A stretch of 48,784 bases of DNA, from NCBI RefSeq assembly GCF_014174495.1, contig NZ_JACJHR010000070.1:1-48784 (forward strand), given 5' to 3'. This document shows positions 42,601 through 48,784 of this stretch, piece after piece (the first letter of the stretch is position 1; the number at the start of each line of letters is the position of its first letter). A program made the translations under genes and the position numbers. The notes beneath the pieces were generated by a model. The model was not told the DNA's origin and did not search any database. It saw only the letters and a list, made by a program, of their open reading frames with translations. This DNA is from Amycolatopsis echigonensis. Its GTDB lineage: Bacteria; Actinomycetota; Actinomycetes; Mycobacteriales; Pseudonocardiaceae.

Positions 42601-44661
42601 TGGCTCGGCGACGCGTTCGCGTCCGGCGGTTCGGTCGGCTACGACCACAAGGCCATGGGCATCACCGCCAAGGGCGCGTGGGAGAGCGTGAAGCGGCACT
42701 TCCGCGAGCTGGGCAAGGACACCCAGACAGAGGACTTCACCGTCGTCGGCATCGGCGACATGATGGGCGACGTCTTCGGGAACGGGATGCTGCTGTCCGA
42801 GCACATCCGGCTCGTCGCGGCGTTCAACCACATGCACATTTTCCTCGACCCGAACCCGGACGCCGCGTCGTCGTACGCGGAACGGCGGCGGCTGTTCGAC
42901 CTGCCGCGCAGCTCGTGGGACGACTACGACCGCTCGCTGATCAGCGAGGGCGGCGGGATCTACCCGCGCTCGGCCAAGACCGTCCCGATCAGCCCGCAGG
43001 TCCGCGAGGCGCTCGGCCTCGACGAGGGCGTCACCAAGCTCGCGCCGATGGACCTGATCCAGGCGATTCTGCTGGCCCCGGTCGAACTGCTGTGGAACGG
43101 CGGCATCGGCACCTACGTCAAGGCCGAGAGCGAAAGCCAGGCCGCGGCGGGCGACAAGGCCAACGACGCGATCCGCGTGAACGGCAACCAGCTGCGCGTG
43201 AAGGTCGTCGGCGAGGGCGGCAACCTGGGCCTGACCCAGCTGGGTCGCATCGAATTCGCCCGCAACGGCGGCAAGATCAACACCGACGCGCTCGACAACT
43301 CGGCCGGCGTCGACTGCTCCGACCACGAGGTCAACATCAAGATCCTGCTGGATCACCTGGTGGCGGGCGGCGAACTGGAGCACGCGCGGCGCAACGAGCT
43401 GCTCGGCGAGATGACCGACGAGGTCGGCGCGCTCGTGCTCGCGGACAACTACCGCCAGAACGCGGTGCTCGGGGTCAGCCGGGCGCACGCCGGGCCGATG
43501 GTGTCGGTGCACGCGCGGCAGGTGTCCGCGCTGGTCGCGAAGGGCGCGTTCGACCGCAAGCTGGAGGCCCTGCCGTCCCCGTCGCAGTTCCGCGCGCTGG
43601 AGAAGGCGGGCGAGGGCCTGACCTCGCCGGAGCTGGCGACGCTGCTCGCCCACGTGAAGCTCGACCTCAAGGACGAGCTGCTCGCCTCCGACCTGCCCGA
43701 ATCCGAGGTGTTCACCCGCAGGCTGCCGGAGTACTTCCCGGCTCCGCTGCGGGAGCCGTTCGCCGCGGCGATCGCGCAGCACCCGCTGCGCCGCCAGATC
43801 ATCACCACGCTGATCACCAACGAGCTGGTCGACGGCGGCGGCATCTCGTTCGTCTACCGCCTGATGGAGGAGATGAACGCGACCGCCACCGACGCGGTGC
43901 GCGCGTACGCAGTGGTCACGCACGTCTACGACCTGCCGCGGCTGTGGACCGAGATCGACGCGCTGGACAACGTGGTGCCGACCGCGGTCGCGGACCGGAT
44001 GGTGCTGGAGACGCGGCGGCTGCTCGACCGGGCCGCGCGCTGGTTCCTGACCAACCGCCCGCAACCGCTCGCGCCGCTGGCCGAGATCAACCGGTTCGGC
44101 CCGGTGGTCGCGGAACTCGGCCCGAAGCTGGGCGAGCTCCTGCGCGGACGCGAACTGGAGTCGGTGGAGCAGGACGCGGCCGCCCTGGTCGACGAGGGCG
44201 TGCCCGCCGACCTCGCCCGCCGGGTGGCGCTGCTGCTGCACAGCTACGGCCTGCTCGACGTGGTCGAGGTGGCGGAGCTGGCCGAACAGCAGGTCGGGCT
44301 CGACGCGACGCACACCCCGGCCGACACCGCCGAGCTGTACTACGCGCTGTCGGACCACCTGGACATCGACAAGATGCTCACCGAGATCAGCGCACTGGAA
44401 CGCGGCAACCGCTGGCACGCCCTCGCCCGGCTCTCGCTGCGCGACGACGTGTACGGTTCCCTGCGCGCGATCACGCTCGACGCCTTGCGGCACAGCGACC
44501 AGGACCTGTCGGTCGACGAGCAGATCGGGCAATGGGAGAAGGCCAACGCGTCGCGGCTTTCGCGGGCGCGCGTGGCGCTGGACGAGATCACCCGTTCCGG
44601 GCGGCTCGACCTCGCGACGCTGTCCGTGGCCGCGCGCCAGATCCGGAGCACGGTGCGGTGA
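39685..44661 (+). CDS. gdh: NAD-specific glutamate dehydrogenase, large (about 180 kDa) type
   Basis: 1658 residues from ATG 39685 (GGAGAG 8 bases upstream; the frame is open earlier at 39619 but without a ribosome-binding site). Oxidatively deaminates glutamate to 2-oxoglutarate. The N-terminal 700 residues are the ACT-like regulatory part (TVVQVVTDDMPYLVDSVTAEF, VKTFDDQGKVTGEHRFLGMFT). The catalytic core has GGLRWSDRQEDFRTEILGLVKAQ with VPVGAKGGFVVK (active-site lysines), and the NAD-binding segment VVGIGDMMGDVFGNGML. The C-terminal helical domain is complete (RVALLLHSYGLLDVVEVAEL). Length and all motifs are canonical for the Streptomyces GDH type. It overlaps the downstream thioesterase gene by four bases. 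Confidence 0.96.
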   Translation: MSSTGVSSPPDVGTEAGAARRTASPEQIRDELIDTAAAQAPEIADLIRLYYRHIPADEIVGDEPVALVGAVRSHLQLAKKRMPGRPAVRLLNPTTAEDGWTRDATVVQVVTDDMPYLVDSVTAEFARDGVQVQRIVHPIVVVSRGLTGELEGLHLDADPADPPAGASAESWMLVEIDLVTDPQRARELDNRLTSVLGDVREVVEDAEKMAQTACSLAETLEQHPPKLPGDEVTEGARLLRWLADGHFTFLGYRKYELVDSPQPNSDEPALRAVLASGLGVLRQDSLAARSLTAGPDSSVDALAPSLLVLTQASAPSTVHRPVYPYYVGVKTFDDQGKVTGEHRFLGMFTTTALHENVLDIPVVGQRVREVIHRAGFPMESFSGQRMLEVLQNWPRADLFSADTDSLYSTTTGAITLSDRRRLRLFLRRDPYGRFYSCLVYLPRDRYTTRSRLAMQEVLLEELEGTQLEYSARVGETLLAQVHFMVHTDPSNVIEPDTLRIQERLNTVVRSWDDRLVEAIIAERRERVGDGSPTGMTGEESAVDRGQRFGAVFPEAYKEDFTAEDALADLAKLDTLSDEGDLALSFYLPADAEPGERRFKLYLRGEGVTLSKVLPVLQAMGVEVVDERPYELFREDGGASWIYDFGLRVDKKGLEEADEAAAIEVRERFQDAFHAAWQGDAEVDGLNALVLRAGLTWRQAAVLRAYSRYLQQARSPFSQAYIQNTVVKHTEVATKLVRLFETRCDPQLSDVDRKTHEESLTAEISSMIDEVTSLDEDRILRRLLAVVNATLRTNYHVRDADGNPRPYLALKLDPSGVPELPEPHPKYEIFVYSPRVEGVHLRFGEVARGGLRWSDRQEDFRTEILGLVKAQAVKNAVIVPVGAKGGFVVKRPPRPTGDAGVDRDAQLAEGIACYRMFISGLLDLTDNRVEGETVPAPNVVRHDADDSYLVVAADKGTAKFSDIANEVSAQYGFWLGDAFASGGSVGYDHKAMGITAKGAWESVKRHFRELGKDTQTEDFTVVGIGDMMGDVFGNGMLLSEHIRLVAAFNHMHIFLDPNPDAASSYAERRRLFDLPRSSWDDYDRSLISEGGGIYPRSAKTVPISPQVREALGLDEGVTKLAPMDLIQAILLAPVELLWNGGIGTYVKAESESQAAAGDKANDAIRVNGNQLRVKVVGEGGNLGLTQLGRIEFARNGGKINTDALDNSAGVDCSDHEVNIKILLDHLVAGGELEHARRNELLGEMTDEVGALVLADNYRQNAVLGVSRAHAGPMVSVHARQVSALVAKGAFDRKLEALPSPSQFRALEKAGEGLTSPELATLLAHVKLDLKDELLASDLPESEVFTRRLPEYFPAPLREPFAAAIAQHPLRRQIITTLITNELVDGGGISFVYRLMEEMNATATDAVRAYAVVTHVYDLPRLWTEIDALDNVVPTAVADRMVLETRRLLDRAARWFLTNRPQPLAPLAEINRFGPVVAELGPKLGELLRGRELESVEQDAAALVDEGVPADLARRVALLLHSYGLLDVVEVAELAEQQVGLDATHTPADTAELYYALSDHLDIDKMLTEISALERGNRWHALARLSLRDDVYGSLRAITLDALRHSDQDLSVDEQIGQWEKANASRLSRARVALDEITRSGRLDLATLSVAARQIRSTVR

Positions 44662-45080
44662 CATTCGTTTCCCACGTCCAGCCGCGATGGTCGGACATGG
44701 ACGTGTACGGGCACGTCAACCACGCGAACGTGGTGACGCTGCTCGAAGAGGCCCGGGTCCCCGTGCTGTTCGGCGAAGCCGAGCGCGCGGGGCTCACCGA
44801 GCTGCCGAAGGGCGTCGTGGTCGTGAAGCTCGCCGTGCACTACCGCGCGCCGATCGTCGCGGCGCCCGGCCGCTCGGTGCGCGTGGAGATCACGCTCACC
44901 GAGCTGAAGGCCTCTACGGTGACCCTCGGGTACGTCGTGCGGACCGGCCCGGACGCGACCGACCCGGTCGCGGTCACCGCGGAGACCGTGCTCGCCCCGT
45001 ACGACACGGTCAACCTCCGGCCGCGCCGGTTCAGCGACGAGGAAACCGAATTCCTCAAGCGGGTGCTGGCCGATGCCTGA
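44658..45080 (+). CDS. hotdog-fold acyl-CoA thioesterase
   Basis: 140 residues, GTG overlapping the gdh stop (GTGA). The 4HBT pattern is clear: RWSDMDVYGHVNHANVVTLL with the catalytic-type Asp and the His-Asn hydrogen-bonding pair, then EEARVPVLFG and YRAPIVAAPGRSVRVEI. It hydrolyses acyl-CoA thioesters; the chain-length preference cannot be read. It is translationally coupled to gdh and overlaps the next gene by 8 bases. Confidence 0.88.
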   Translation: MTFVSHVQPRWSDMDVYGHVNHANVVTLLEEARVPVLFGEAERAGLTELPKGVVVVKLAVHYRAPIVAAPGRSVRVEITLTELKASTVTLGYVVRTGPDATDPVAVTAETVLAPYDTVNLRPRRFSDEETEFLKRVLADA

Positions 45081-45708
45081 GCTGCGGATTCCGGATCCGG
45101 ACGACCGGGAGACGCTCAGCGCGTTCGTCGCCCGCGCGGTGCGGCTGGACGGCACGACCGCCGTCCGGCTGCGCCGCCGGGGCGACGACGTCGTCGAGGC
45201 GTGGACGGCCACGCCGTTCGAGGTCCTCGCGACCCGCGCGGTCGCGGGCACGGTGACCCCGGCGGACGTCACGGTGCCCGGCAACGAACTGCTCGCGGCG
45301 CTCGCCGTCGCGGGCGGCGAGGTGATGGACCCGGGTCCCGCGCGTGACCTGCTGTGGCACGCCGAGCTGCCGGTGTCCGACCGGTGGCAGAAGGTCGACG
45401 AGCTGCCGGTCGGGGTGGTGTCGGATCTCGCCGATCGCGGCGTCGCGCTCGCCCGCGACAACGCCGGGCCGCACGGCACGCCGCCCGCCTCGCTGATGGA
45501 CCAGGCGGTGCTCACCGTCACCGGGGGAGACCTCGAGGTCAAGGTCCAGATGCGGTGCCTGTTCGCGCTGTCCGGGATGGGGTTGTTCGACTCGTCGATC
45601 GACGGTGACGTCATCCGCGTGACCGCCACTGATTCGTGGCTGCGCCTCGACGCCCGCTACGGCGCGGTGCTGAAGCGGCGCCAGGCGTTGCTGCCGCTGG
45701 TGTTCTGA
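45073..45708 (+). CDS. conserved actinobacterial hypothetical protein
   Basis: 211 residues, overlapping the thioesterase. Alternating strand/helix pattern (LSAFVARAVRLDGTTAVRLR, FEVLATRAVAG, DLEVKVQMRCLFALSGMGLF, VIRVTATDSWLRLD). No membrane segment, signal or metal motif. It recurs after the gdh/thioesterase pair in related genomes to my recollection. Function unknown. Confidence 0.75.
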   Translation: MPELRIPDPDDRETLSAFVARAVRLDGTTAVRLRRRGDDVVEAWTATPFEVLATRAVAGTVTPADVTVPGNELLAALAVAGGEVMDPGPARDLLWHAELPVSDRWQKVDELPVGVVSDLADRGVALARDNAGPHGTPPASLMDQAVLTVTGGDLEVKVQMRCLFALSGMGLFDSSIDGDVIRVTATDSWLRLDARYGAVLKRRQALLPLVF

Positions 45709-45753
45709 GCCGGTCCGCTGGCGGGAGCCCGCCGGCGGCGCCATCGTGAACGG

Positions 45754-46032
45754 ATGACCGAACCCGACGGCGACCCGACCGCGGACTTCCTCGCCGAGGT
45801 CCGGCCCGAGGAGACGCCGTGGCGCACGGACCGGCCCGCGGACGCGGCCGGGGAGCCCGTGCCGAAAGCCGGGCCTGAACCCGGTCGTGCCCGGTCGGTG
45901 GTGCGCGCGGTGGGGGAGGCCGCGCCGTATGTCCAAGCAGGACTCTTCGCCGCGTGGATCGCCATGTCGATCGCCGATTCCTCGGACGGCGGCGGCTCTT
46001 CGAGCGATTTCGGCGGCGGCCAGACGGGTTGA
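45754..46032 (+). CDS. small Pro/Gly-rich hypothetical with one hydrophobic helix
   Basis: 92 residues. The N-terminal 60 residues are acidic/Pro-rich and disordered; residues about 58-76 form a weakly hydrophobic helix (AAPYVQAGLFAAWIAMSIA); a Ser/Gly tail follows. The Shine-Dalgarno is weak. A membrane-associated small protein is possible; no relative recognised. Confidence 0.55.
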   Translation: MTEPDGDPTADFLAEVRPEETPWRTDRPADAAGEPVPKAGPEPGRARSVVRAVGEAAPYVQAGLFAAWIAMSIADSSDGGGSSSDFGGGQTG

Positions 46033-46197
46033 TCGCGGCTGCGGGGGTTGTCCCAGCGGGTAGAGTCGGAGTCCGGTCCAGCTGCCGGATGCCCGATCCG
46101 GTGCGGCCCCGATCATCGCGACCGCCGGCCTTCGCGCGATGGCCCGACCCCGGTTCGGTTCCGCGCGAAGCGGAGACGGCGGCGGAAGAGGAGACCC

Positions 46198-46644
46198 ATG
46201 CTCCTGTCCGGTCCGGAACGTCCGATGTCCCTGCCCACGGCCGACGATCCGCAGGTGCTGCGGCAGGCGCTGGCCGCTTACGTGCGCGAGGTCGCCGCCG
46301 CGGTCGGAGTGTCGGTGGAGTGCACGTCGTGCGAGGTCACCGACACGGTCACCGCGTATGTCGCGCTGAGCGGCCGGTCCCCGCGGTTCCCCGGCCGGGA
46401 TTTGATGCTGCTGTGGACCATGCGGCAAGGCTGGTCGGTGGCGGTGGAGACGACGCCCGCCGAATCCCCGCAGCCGGTCGCCCAGTTGGGCGGCGACGTG
46501 ACGCCCGCGCCGGAGCGGGTGCGGCGGTTCGTCGCGGACGTCCTGAGCTCGGCCGAAAAAGCGGGGAGTCCGGGGCCGGCGCTGGCGGTGTCCAGCCACG
46601 GCGACCTGCGGACCCGGCTCGAGGAGCGGGTCCGCAGGGCCTGA
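46198..46644 (+). CDS. DUF6292 family protein
   Basis: 148 residues from ATG 46198 (GAGGAGA 5 bases upstream; the ATG at 46225 is another option). Family features seen: LRQALAAYVREVAAAVGVSVE, DTVTAYVALSGR, GRDLMLLWTMRQGWSVAVET, and the AQLGGDVTPAPERVRRFVADV segment. DUF6292 is an actinobacterial domain of unknown function. The stop is 6 bases from the converging desaturase stop. Confidence 0.82.
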   Translation: MLLSGPERPMSLPTADDPQVLRQALAAYVREVAAAVGVSVECTSCEVTDTVTAYVALSGRSPRFPGRDLMLLWTMRQGWSVAVETTPAESPQPVAQLGGDVTPAPERVRRFVADVLSSAEKAGSPGPALAVSSHGDLRTRLEERVRRA

Positions 46645-46650
46645 GTTCGC

Positions 46651-47547
46651 TCAGGCGGCCTTGAGCTTGCGCGCGAGACGTTCGGGCCGGGGCCAGCGCA
46701 CGTGCGAGGCCCAGCGGAACTTCTCGAACATCCAGATCAGCCGCGCCGAGATGTCGAGCTGACCGCGGCCGACGCCGTGCCGGGCCCCGGTCGGGTCGGC
46801 GTGGTGCGAGTTGTGCCAGGACTCGCCGAAGGACGCGATCGCCAGCGGCCAGAAGTTCGCCGACCGGTCGCGCGCCTCGAACGGGCGCTCGCCGATCAGG
46901 TGGCACAGCGAGTTGACCGACCAGGTCACGTGGTGCAGCACCGCGACCCGGACCAGCCCGGCCCAGAAGAACGCGGTCAGCGCGCCCCACCAGCTCATCG
47001 TGATCAGGCCGCCCAGCAGCGCGGGCAGCAGCAGCGTCCCGACGGTCAGCACGGGGAAGAGCCGGTCGATCGTCCGCAGGTCGGTGTCGTCGAGCAGGTC
47101 GGGGGCGAAGCGGCGCGGGTTGGTCCGGTCGCGGCCGAACAGCCAGCCCATGTGCGCGTGCCAGAAGCCCTTGGCGAGCGCGGCGGGCGACGTGCCGAAA
47201 CGCCACGGCGAATGCGGGTCGCCGTCGCGGTCGGAGTACGCGTGGTGGCGGCGGTGGTCGGCGACCCAGTCGATGACCGGTCCCTGCATGGCCATGCTGC
47301 CCGCGACGGCGAGCGCGATCCGCAGGCCGCGGCGGGCGCGGAACGAGCCGTGCGTGAAGTACCGGTGGAAGCCGACGGTGATGCCGAGGCCGCTGACGCA
47401 GTAGAAGGCGGCGGCGAGGCCGATGTCCAGCCAGCTCAGCCCCCAGCCCCAGGCCAGGGGCACCGCCGCGGCGACCGCGACGAGGGGGACGACGGCGAAA
47501 AGCTTCACCAGGAATGCCTCGGTGCCGCTCTTGCGGCCGGCGAGCAT
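46651..47547 (-). CDS. membrane acyl-CoA (stearoyl-type) desaturase
   Basis: 298 residues from ATG 47547; homologues usually have a short extra N-terminal stretch (here STVQRPPKSPQP, in frame), but the only upstream in-frame start is a GTG at 47697, so the true start is uncertain. The three histidine boxes are intact: HRYFTH (61-66), HRRHH (98-102) and HNSHH (245-249), with membrane helices at about 16-36, 40-58, 75-95, 165-182 and 190-206. It introduces a double bond into acyl chains using a di-iron centre, in the membrane. It converges with DUF6292. Confidence 0.93.
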   Translation of the reverse strand: MLAGRKSGTEAFLVKLFAVVPLVAVAAAVPLAWGWGLSWLDIGLAAAFYCVSGLGITVGFHRYFTHGSFRARRGLRIALAVAGSMAMQGPVIDWVADHRRHHAYSDRDGDPHSPWRFGTSPAALAKGFWHAHMGWLFGRDRTNPRRFAPDLLDDTDLRTIDRLFPVLTVGTLLLPALLGGLITMSWWGALTAFFWAGLVRVAVLHHVTWSVNSLCHLIGERPFEARDRSANFWPLAIASFGESWHNSHHADPTGARHGVGRGQLDISARLIWMFEKFRWASHVRWPRPERLARKLKAA

Positions 47548-47888
47548 GGGCTGGGGCGATTTCGGGGGACGCTGGACGGTGCTCTGGGTGTCGATGGGTA
47601 ACGCTCCTACTCGAGCTGGTCCGGCCGCCGCGCTCTGCGGGGCCGAGGCCGATGCCGCGGCGCGAGCCGAGCGGAGGGGAGCCGCTCCGGGGGACACGCC
47701 GTGCGTTGCGAACTGACCGGGCAGGGGAGGGCCGTGCGGCCAGTCGCGACCTGCCCTGGTCAACGGGTGATCTCGCGTCCGGGTTCCCAGGACGCGGAAG
47801 ACCTCGTGCGCCCGGGAACATTCACCGGGGCGCACCGGATTGCCGAACGACGTCGGCCGCCGCGGGCGGAAAGTCCGCCCCGGCGCGG

Positions 47889-47927
47889 GTTCCCCCTGGT
47901 GCGGAAAGCTCTCGCACCAGGGGGAAC
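47889..47927 (-). terminator. perfect 15-bp stem-loop downstream of the cold shock gene
   Basis: GTTCCCCCTGGTGCG (47889-47903), 9-base loop, CGCACCAGGGGGAAC (47913-47927), 11 bases after the minus-strand cold shock stop (47939). A strong terminator; no T-tract follows, as usual in this group. The rest of the 47548-47938 gap upstream of the desaturase shows no gene and probably holds its promoter. Confidence 0.82.
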
Positions 47928-47938
47928 ACCGGGAAAAC

Positions 47939-48142
47939 TCAGACGGCGCGAACGCCGGTGGCCTGCGGGCCCTTCTGGCCCTGGCCGACCTCGAACTCCA
48001 CGCGGGCGTTCTCCTCAAGGCTGCGGAAACCGTTGCCCTGGATCTCCGAGTAGTGCACGAACACGTCGGCACTGCCGTCGTCCGGGCTGATGAACCCGAA
48101 GCCCTTTTCGGCGTTGAACCACTTCACGGTGCCTTGCGTCAT
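47939..48142 (-). CDS. cold shock protein (CspA family)
   Basis: 67 residues from ATG 48142 (the GTG-type extension at 48157 is not family-like). It begins TQGTVKWFNAEKGFGFI with RNP1 KGFGFI, then RNP2 VFVHY in DVFVHYSEI, and ends in the VEFEVGQGQKGPQATGVRAV strand. An OB-fold nucleic-acid chaperone. Single gene with its own terminator; the 5' region (48143-48300) is long and comparatively AT-rich, as in other csp leaders. Confidence 0.95.
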   Translation of the reverse strand: MTQGTVKWFNAEKGFGFISPDDGSADVFVHYSEIQGNGFRSLEENARVEFEVGQGQKGPQATGVRAV

Positions 48143-48532
48143 AAAAACGATCTCCATCGGATCTCAACATCAGATGCCACCTCGGCATCCGGGCCGGCAA
48201 CCGACGGAGTGTCTTCCGGGAAGAGAAACACCACGCCCGCTACATCTTGCGAGCGTAGCTGCGGGACGTACCCACCGCACGAACACAAAACACGACCAAG
48301 GCCAGTAAAGCATGCCGGAGCCGGTCCCACCAGGGCTGCCGCCCGAACGGTCCACTGTGGACGTCGCGGCGCGCGCGGCGGGGACGGGCTCGCGGGCAGG
48401 CCGGGGGCGGGGAGTAGCGTCTGGAGCGTCGAGAAGTCTCACCGTGCGCCGGCGTTCGAGCCGGCGTCGTCCCCGGCGGGTCCGTTACGCACGGAATCGC
48501 CGGTGGCCCCTTCCACCTCGACGAGGAGCGAC
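48143..48532. other. 390-base intergenic region with divergent promoters
   Basis: No gene found. It should contain the csp promoter and its long 5' leader on the minus strand and the promoter of the plus-strand gene at 48533. A 7-bp inverted repeat CGCCGGC-gttcga-GCCGGCG lies at 48447-48466. Nothing else can be supported. Confidence 0.5.
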
Positions 48533-48721
48533 ATGCGCTCGGAACGACGTCCGCTGTCCGCCGAAACCAGTGAATTCGCCCGTGCCCGGGTGTCCGCCGA
48601 ACAGGACCTGCGCGTCCAGCAGGAACACGCCGCCCGCACCGTCGCGGGACACGCGCACGACGTCGACGATCTGCGGGGATTGCTCGCGATGCTGGGTCTG
48701 GAGGCGGGTGCCCGCGTCTGA
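48533..48721 (+). CDS. small conserved hypothetical protein
   Basis: 62 residues from ATG 48533 (GAGGAGCGAC ribosome-binding site). Entirely helical and charged (SAETSEFARARVSAEQDLRV, then DDLRGLLAMLGL), with no membrane or signal segment. Function unknown; the sequence ends 63 bases before the window edge, and 48722-48784 shows no gene start. Confidence 0.65.
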   Translation: MRSERRPLSAETSEFARARVSAEQDLRVQQEHAARTVAGHAHDVDDLRGLLAMLGLEAGARV

Positions 48722-48784
48722 GCCGCCGGGTGCGCTCGCCGGTGTTGAGGTTGGTGGCCGGTGCGGTGGGTTGGCCGTGGCGGG

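Noticed and set aside
39682..44664. 1660-residue minus-strand frame opposite glutamate dehydrogenase
   Set aside because: Exact codon-mirror of a well supported gene; Arg/His/Leu-rich, no family features.

Overview
The window is very GC-rich, uses many GTG starts, has tightly overlapping genes, and carries actinobacterial family markers (an EspC-like type VII protein, a DUF1023 hydrolase, DUF6292, DUF6879, a CopD-CtaG fusion, and the large NAD-dependent glutamate dehydrogenase next to EttA). It fits a chromosome of the Pseudonocardiales, most likely Amycolatopsis or a close relative. The genus is an inference from gene content, not something measured.

Layout. (1) 1-2557: a type VII secretion (ESX) flavoured group, with an EspC-like protein, a WXG-hairpin/alpha-beta hydrolase and a lipoprotein. 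(2) 2648-4769: two small overlapping genes (the second a winged-helix DNA-binding protein) and a HigB/HigA toxin-antitoxin pair whose antitoxin is fused to an ImmA/IrrE zinc-peptidase domain. (3) 4996-25950: an unbroken late region of a siphovirus-type prophage, all on the plus strand: HNH, small and large terminase, portal, MuF-like head protein, an Acb2-type anti-CBASS cyclic-nucleotide sponge, scaffold, SU10-type capsid, head-tail connectors, tail tube, frameshifted tail chaperones, tape measure, distal tail, baseplate/hub, fibre, holin, endolysin, holin. (4) 26019-29235: accessory (moron-like) genes: a membrane-anchored secreted protein, a three-gene minus-strand micro-operon of unknown function, and divergent from it a 76-aa protein, a DUF6879 protein and an XRE/DUF5753 regulator. 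The two operons share a comparatively AT-rich intergenic region with a repeated candidate operator. (5) 29352-29425: tRNA-Arg(TCT) on the minus strand with its 3' end facing the phage genes, a probable attachment site. No integrase, early replication genes or second att copy lie in the window, so the left boundary and the completeness of the prophage are unknown.

(6) 29426-30766 holds no convincing gene but two families of degenerate GC-rich tandem repeats. (7) 30767-48784 is ordinary chromosome: a secreted I36-type peptidase-inhibitor-like protein, a LacI regulator (with two inverted perfect DnaA-box-like sites between them), CopD-CtaG, EttA, a long TPR/disordered protein, a 55-bp near-perfect palindrome, glutamate dehydrogenase with a coupled thioesterase and hypothetical, DUF6292, an acyl-CoA desaturase, a cold shock protein and a small hypothetical.

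The most interesting items are the Acb2-like gene buried in the head operon, the uncharacterised divergent accessory operons at 26.7-29.2 kb, the paired DnaA boxes at 31.3 kb, the in-frame internal start in the endolysin, and the -1 frameshift that makes a zinc-ribbon tail chaperone.
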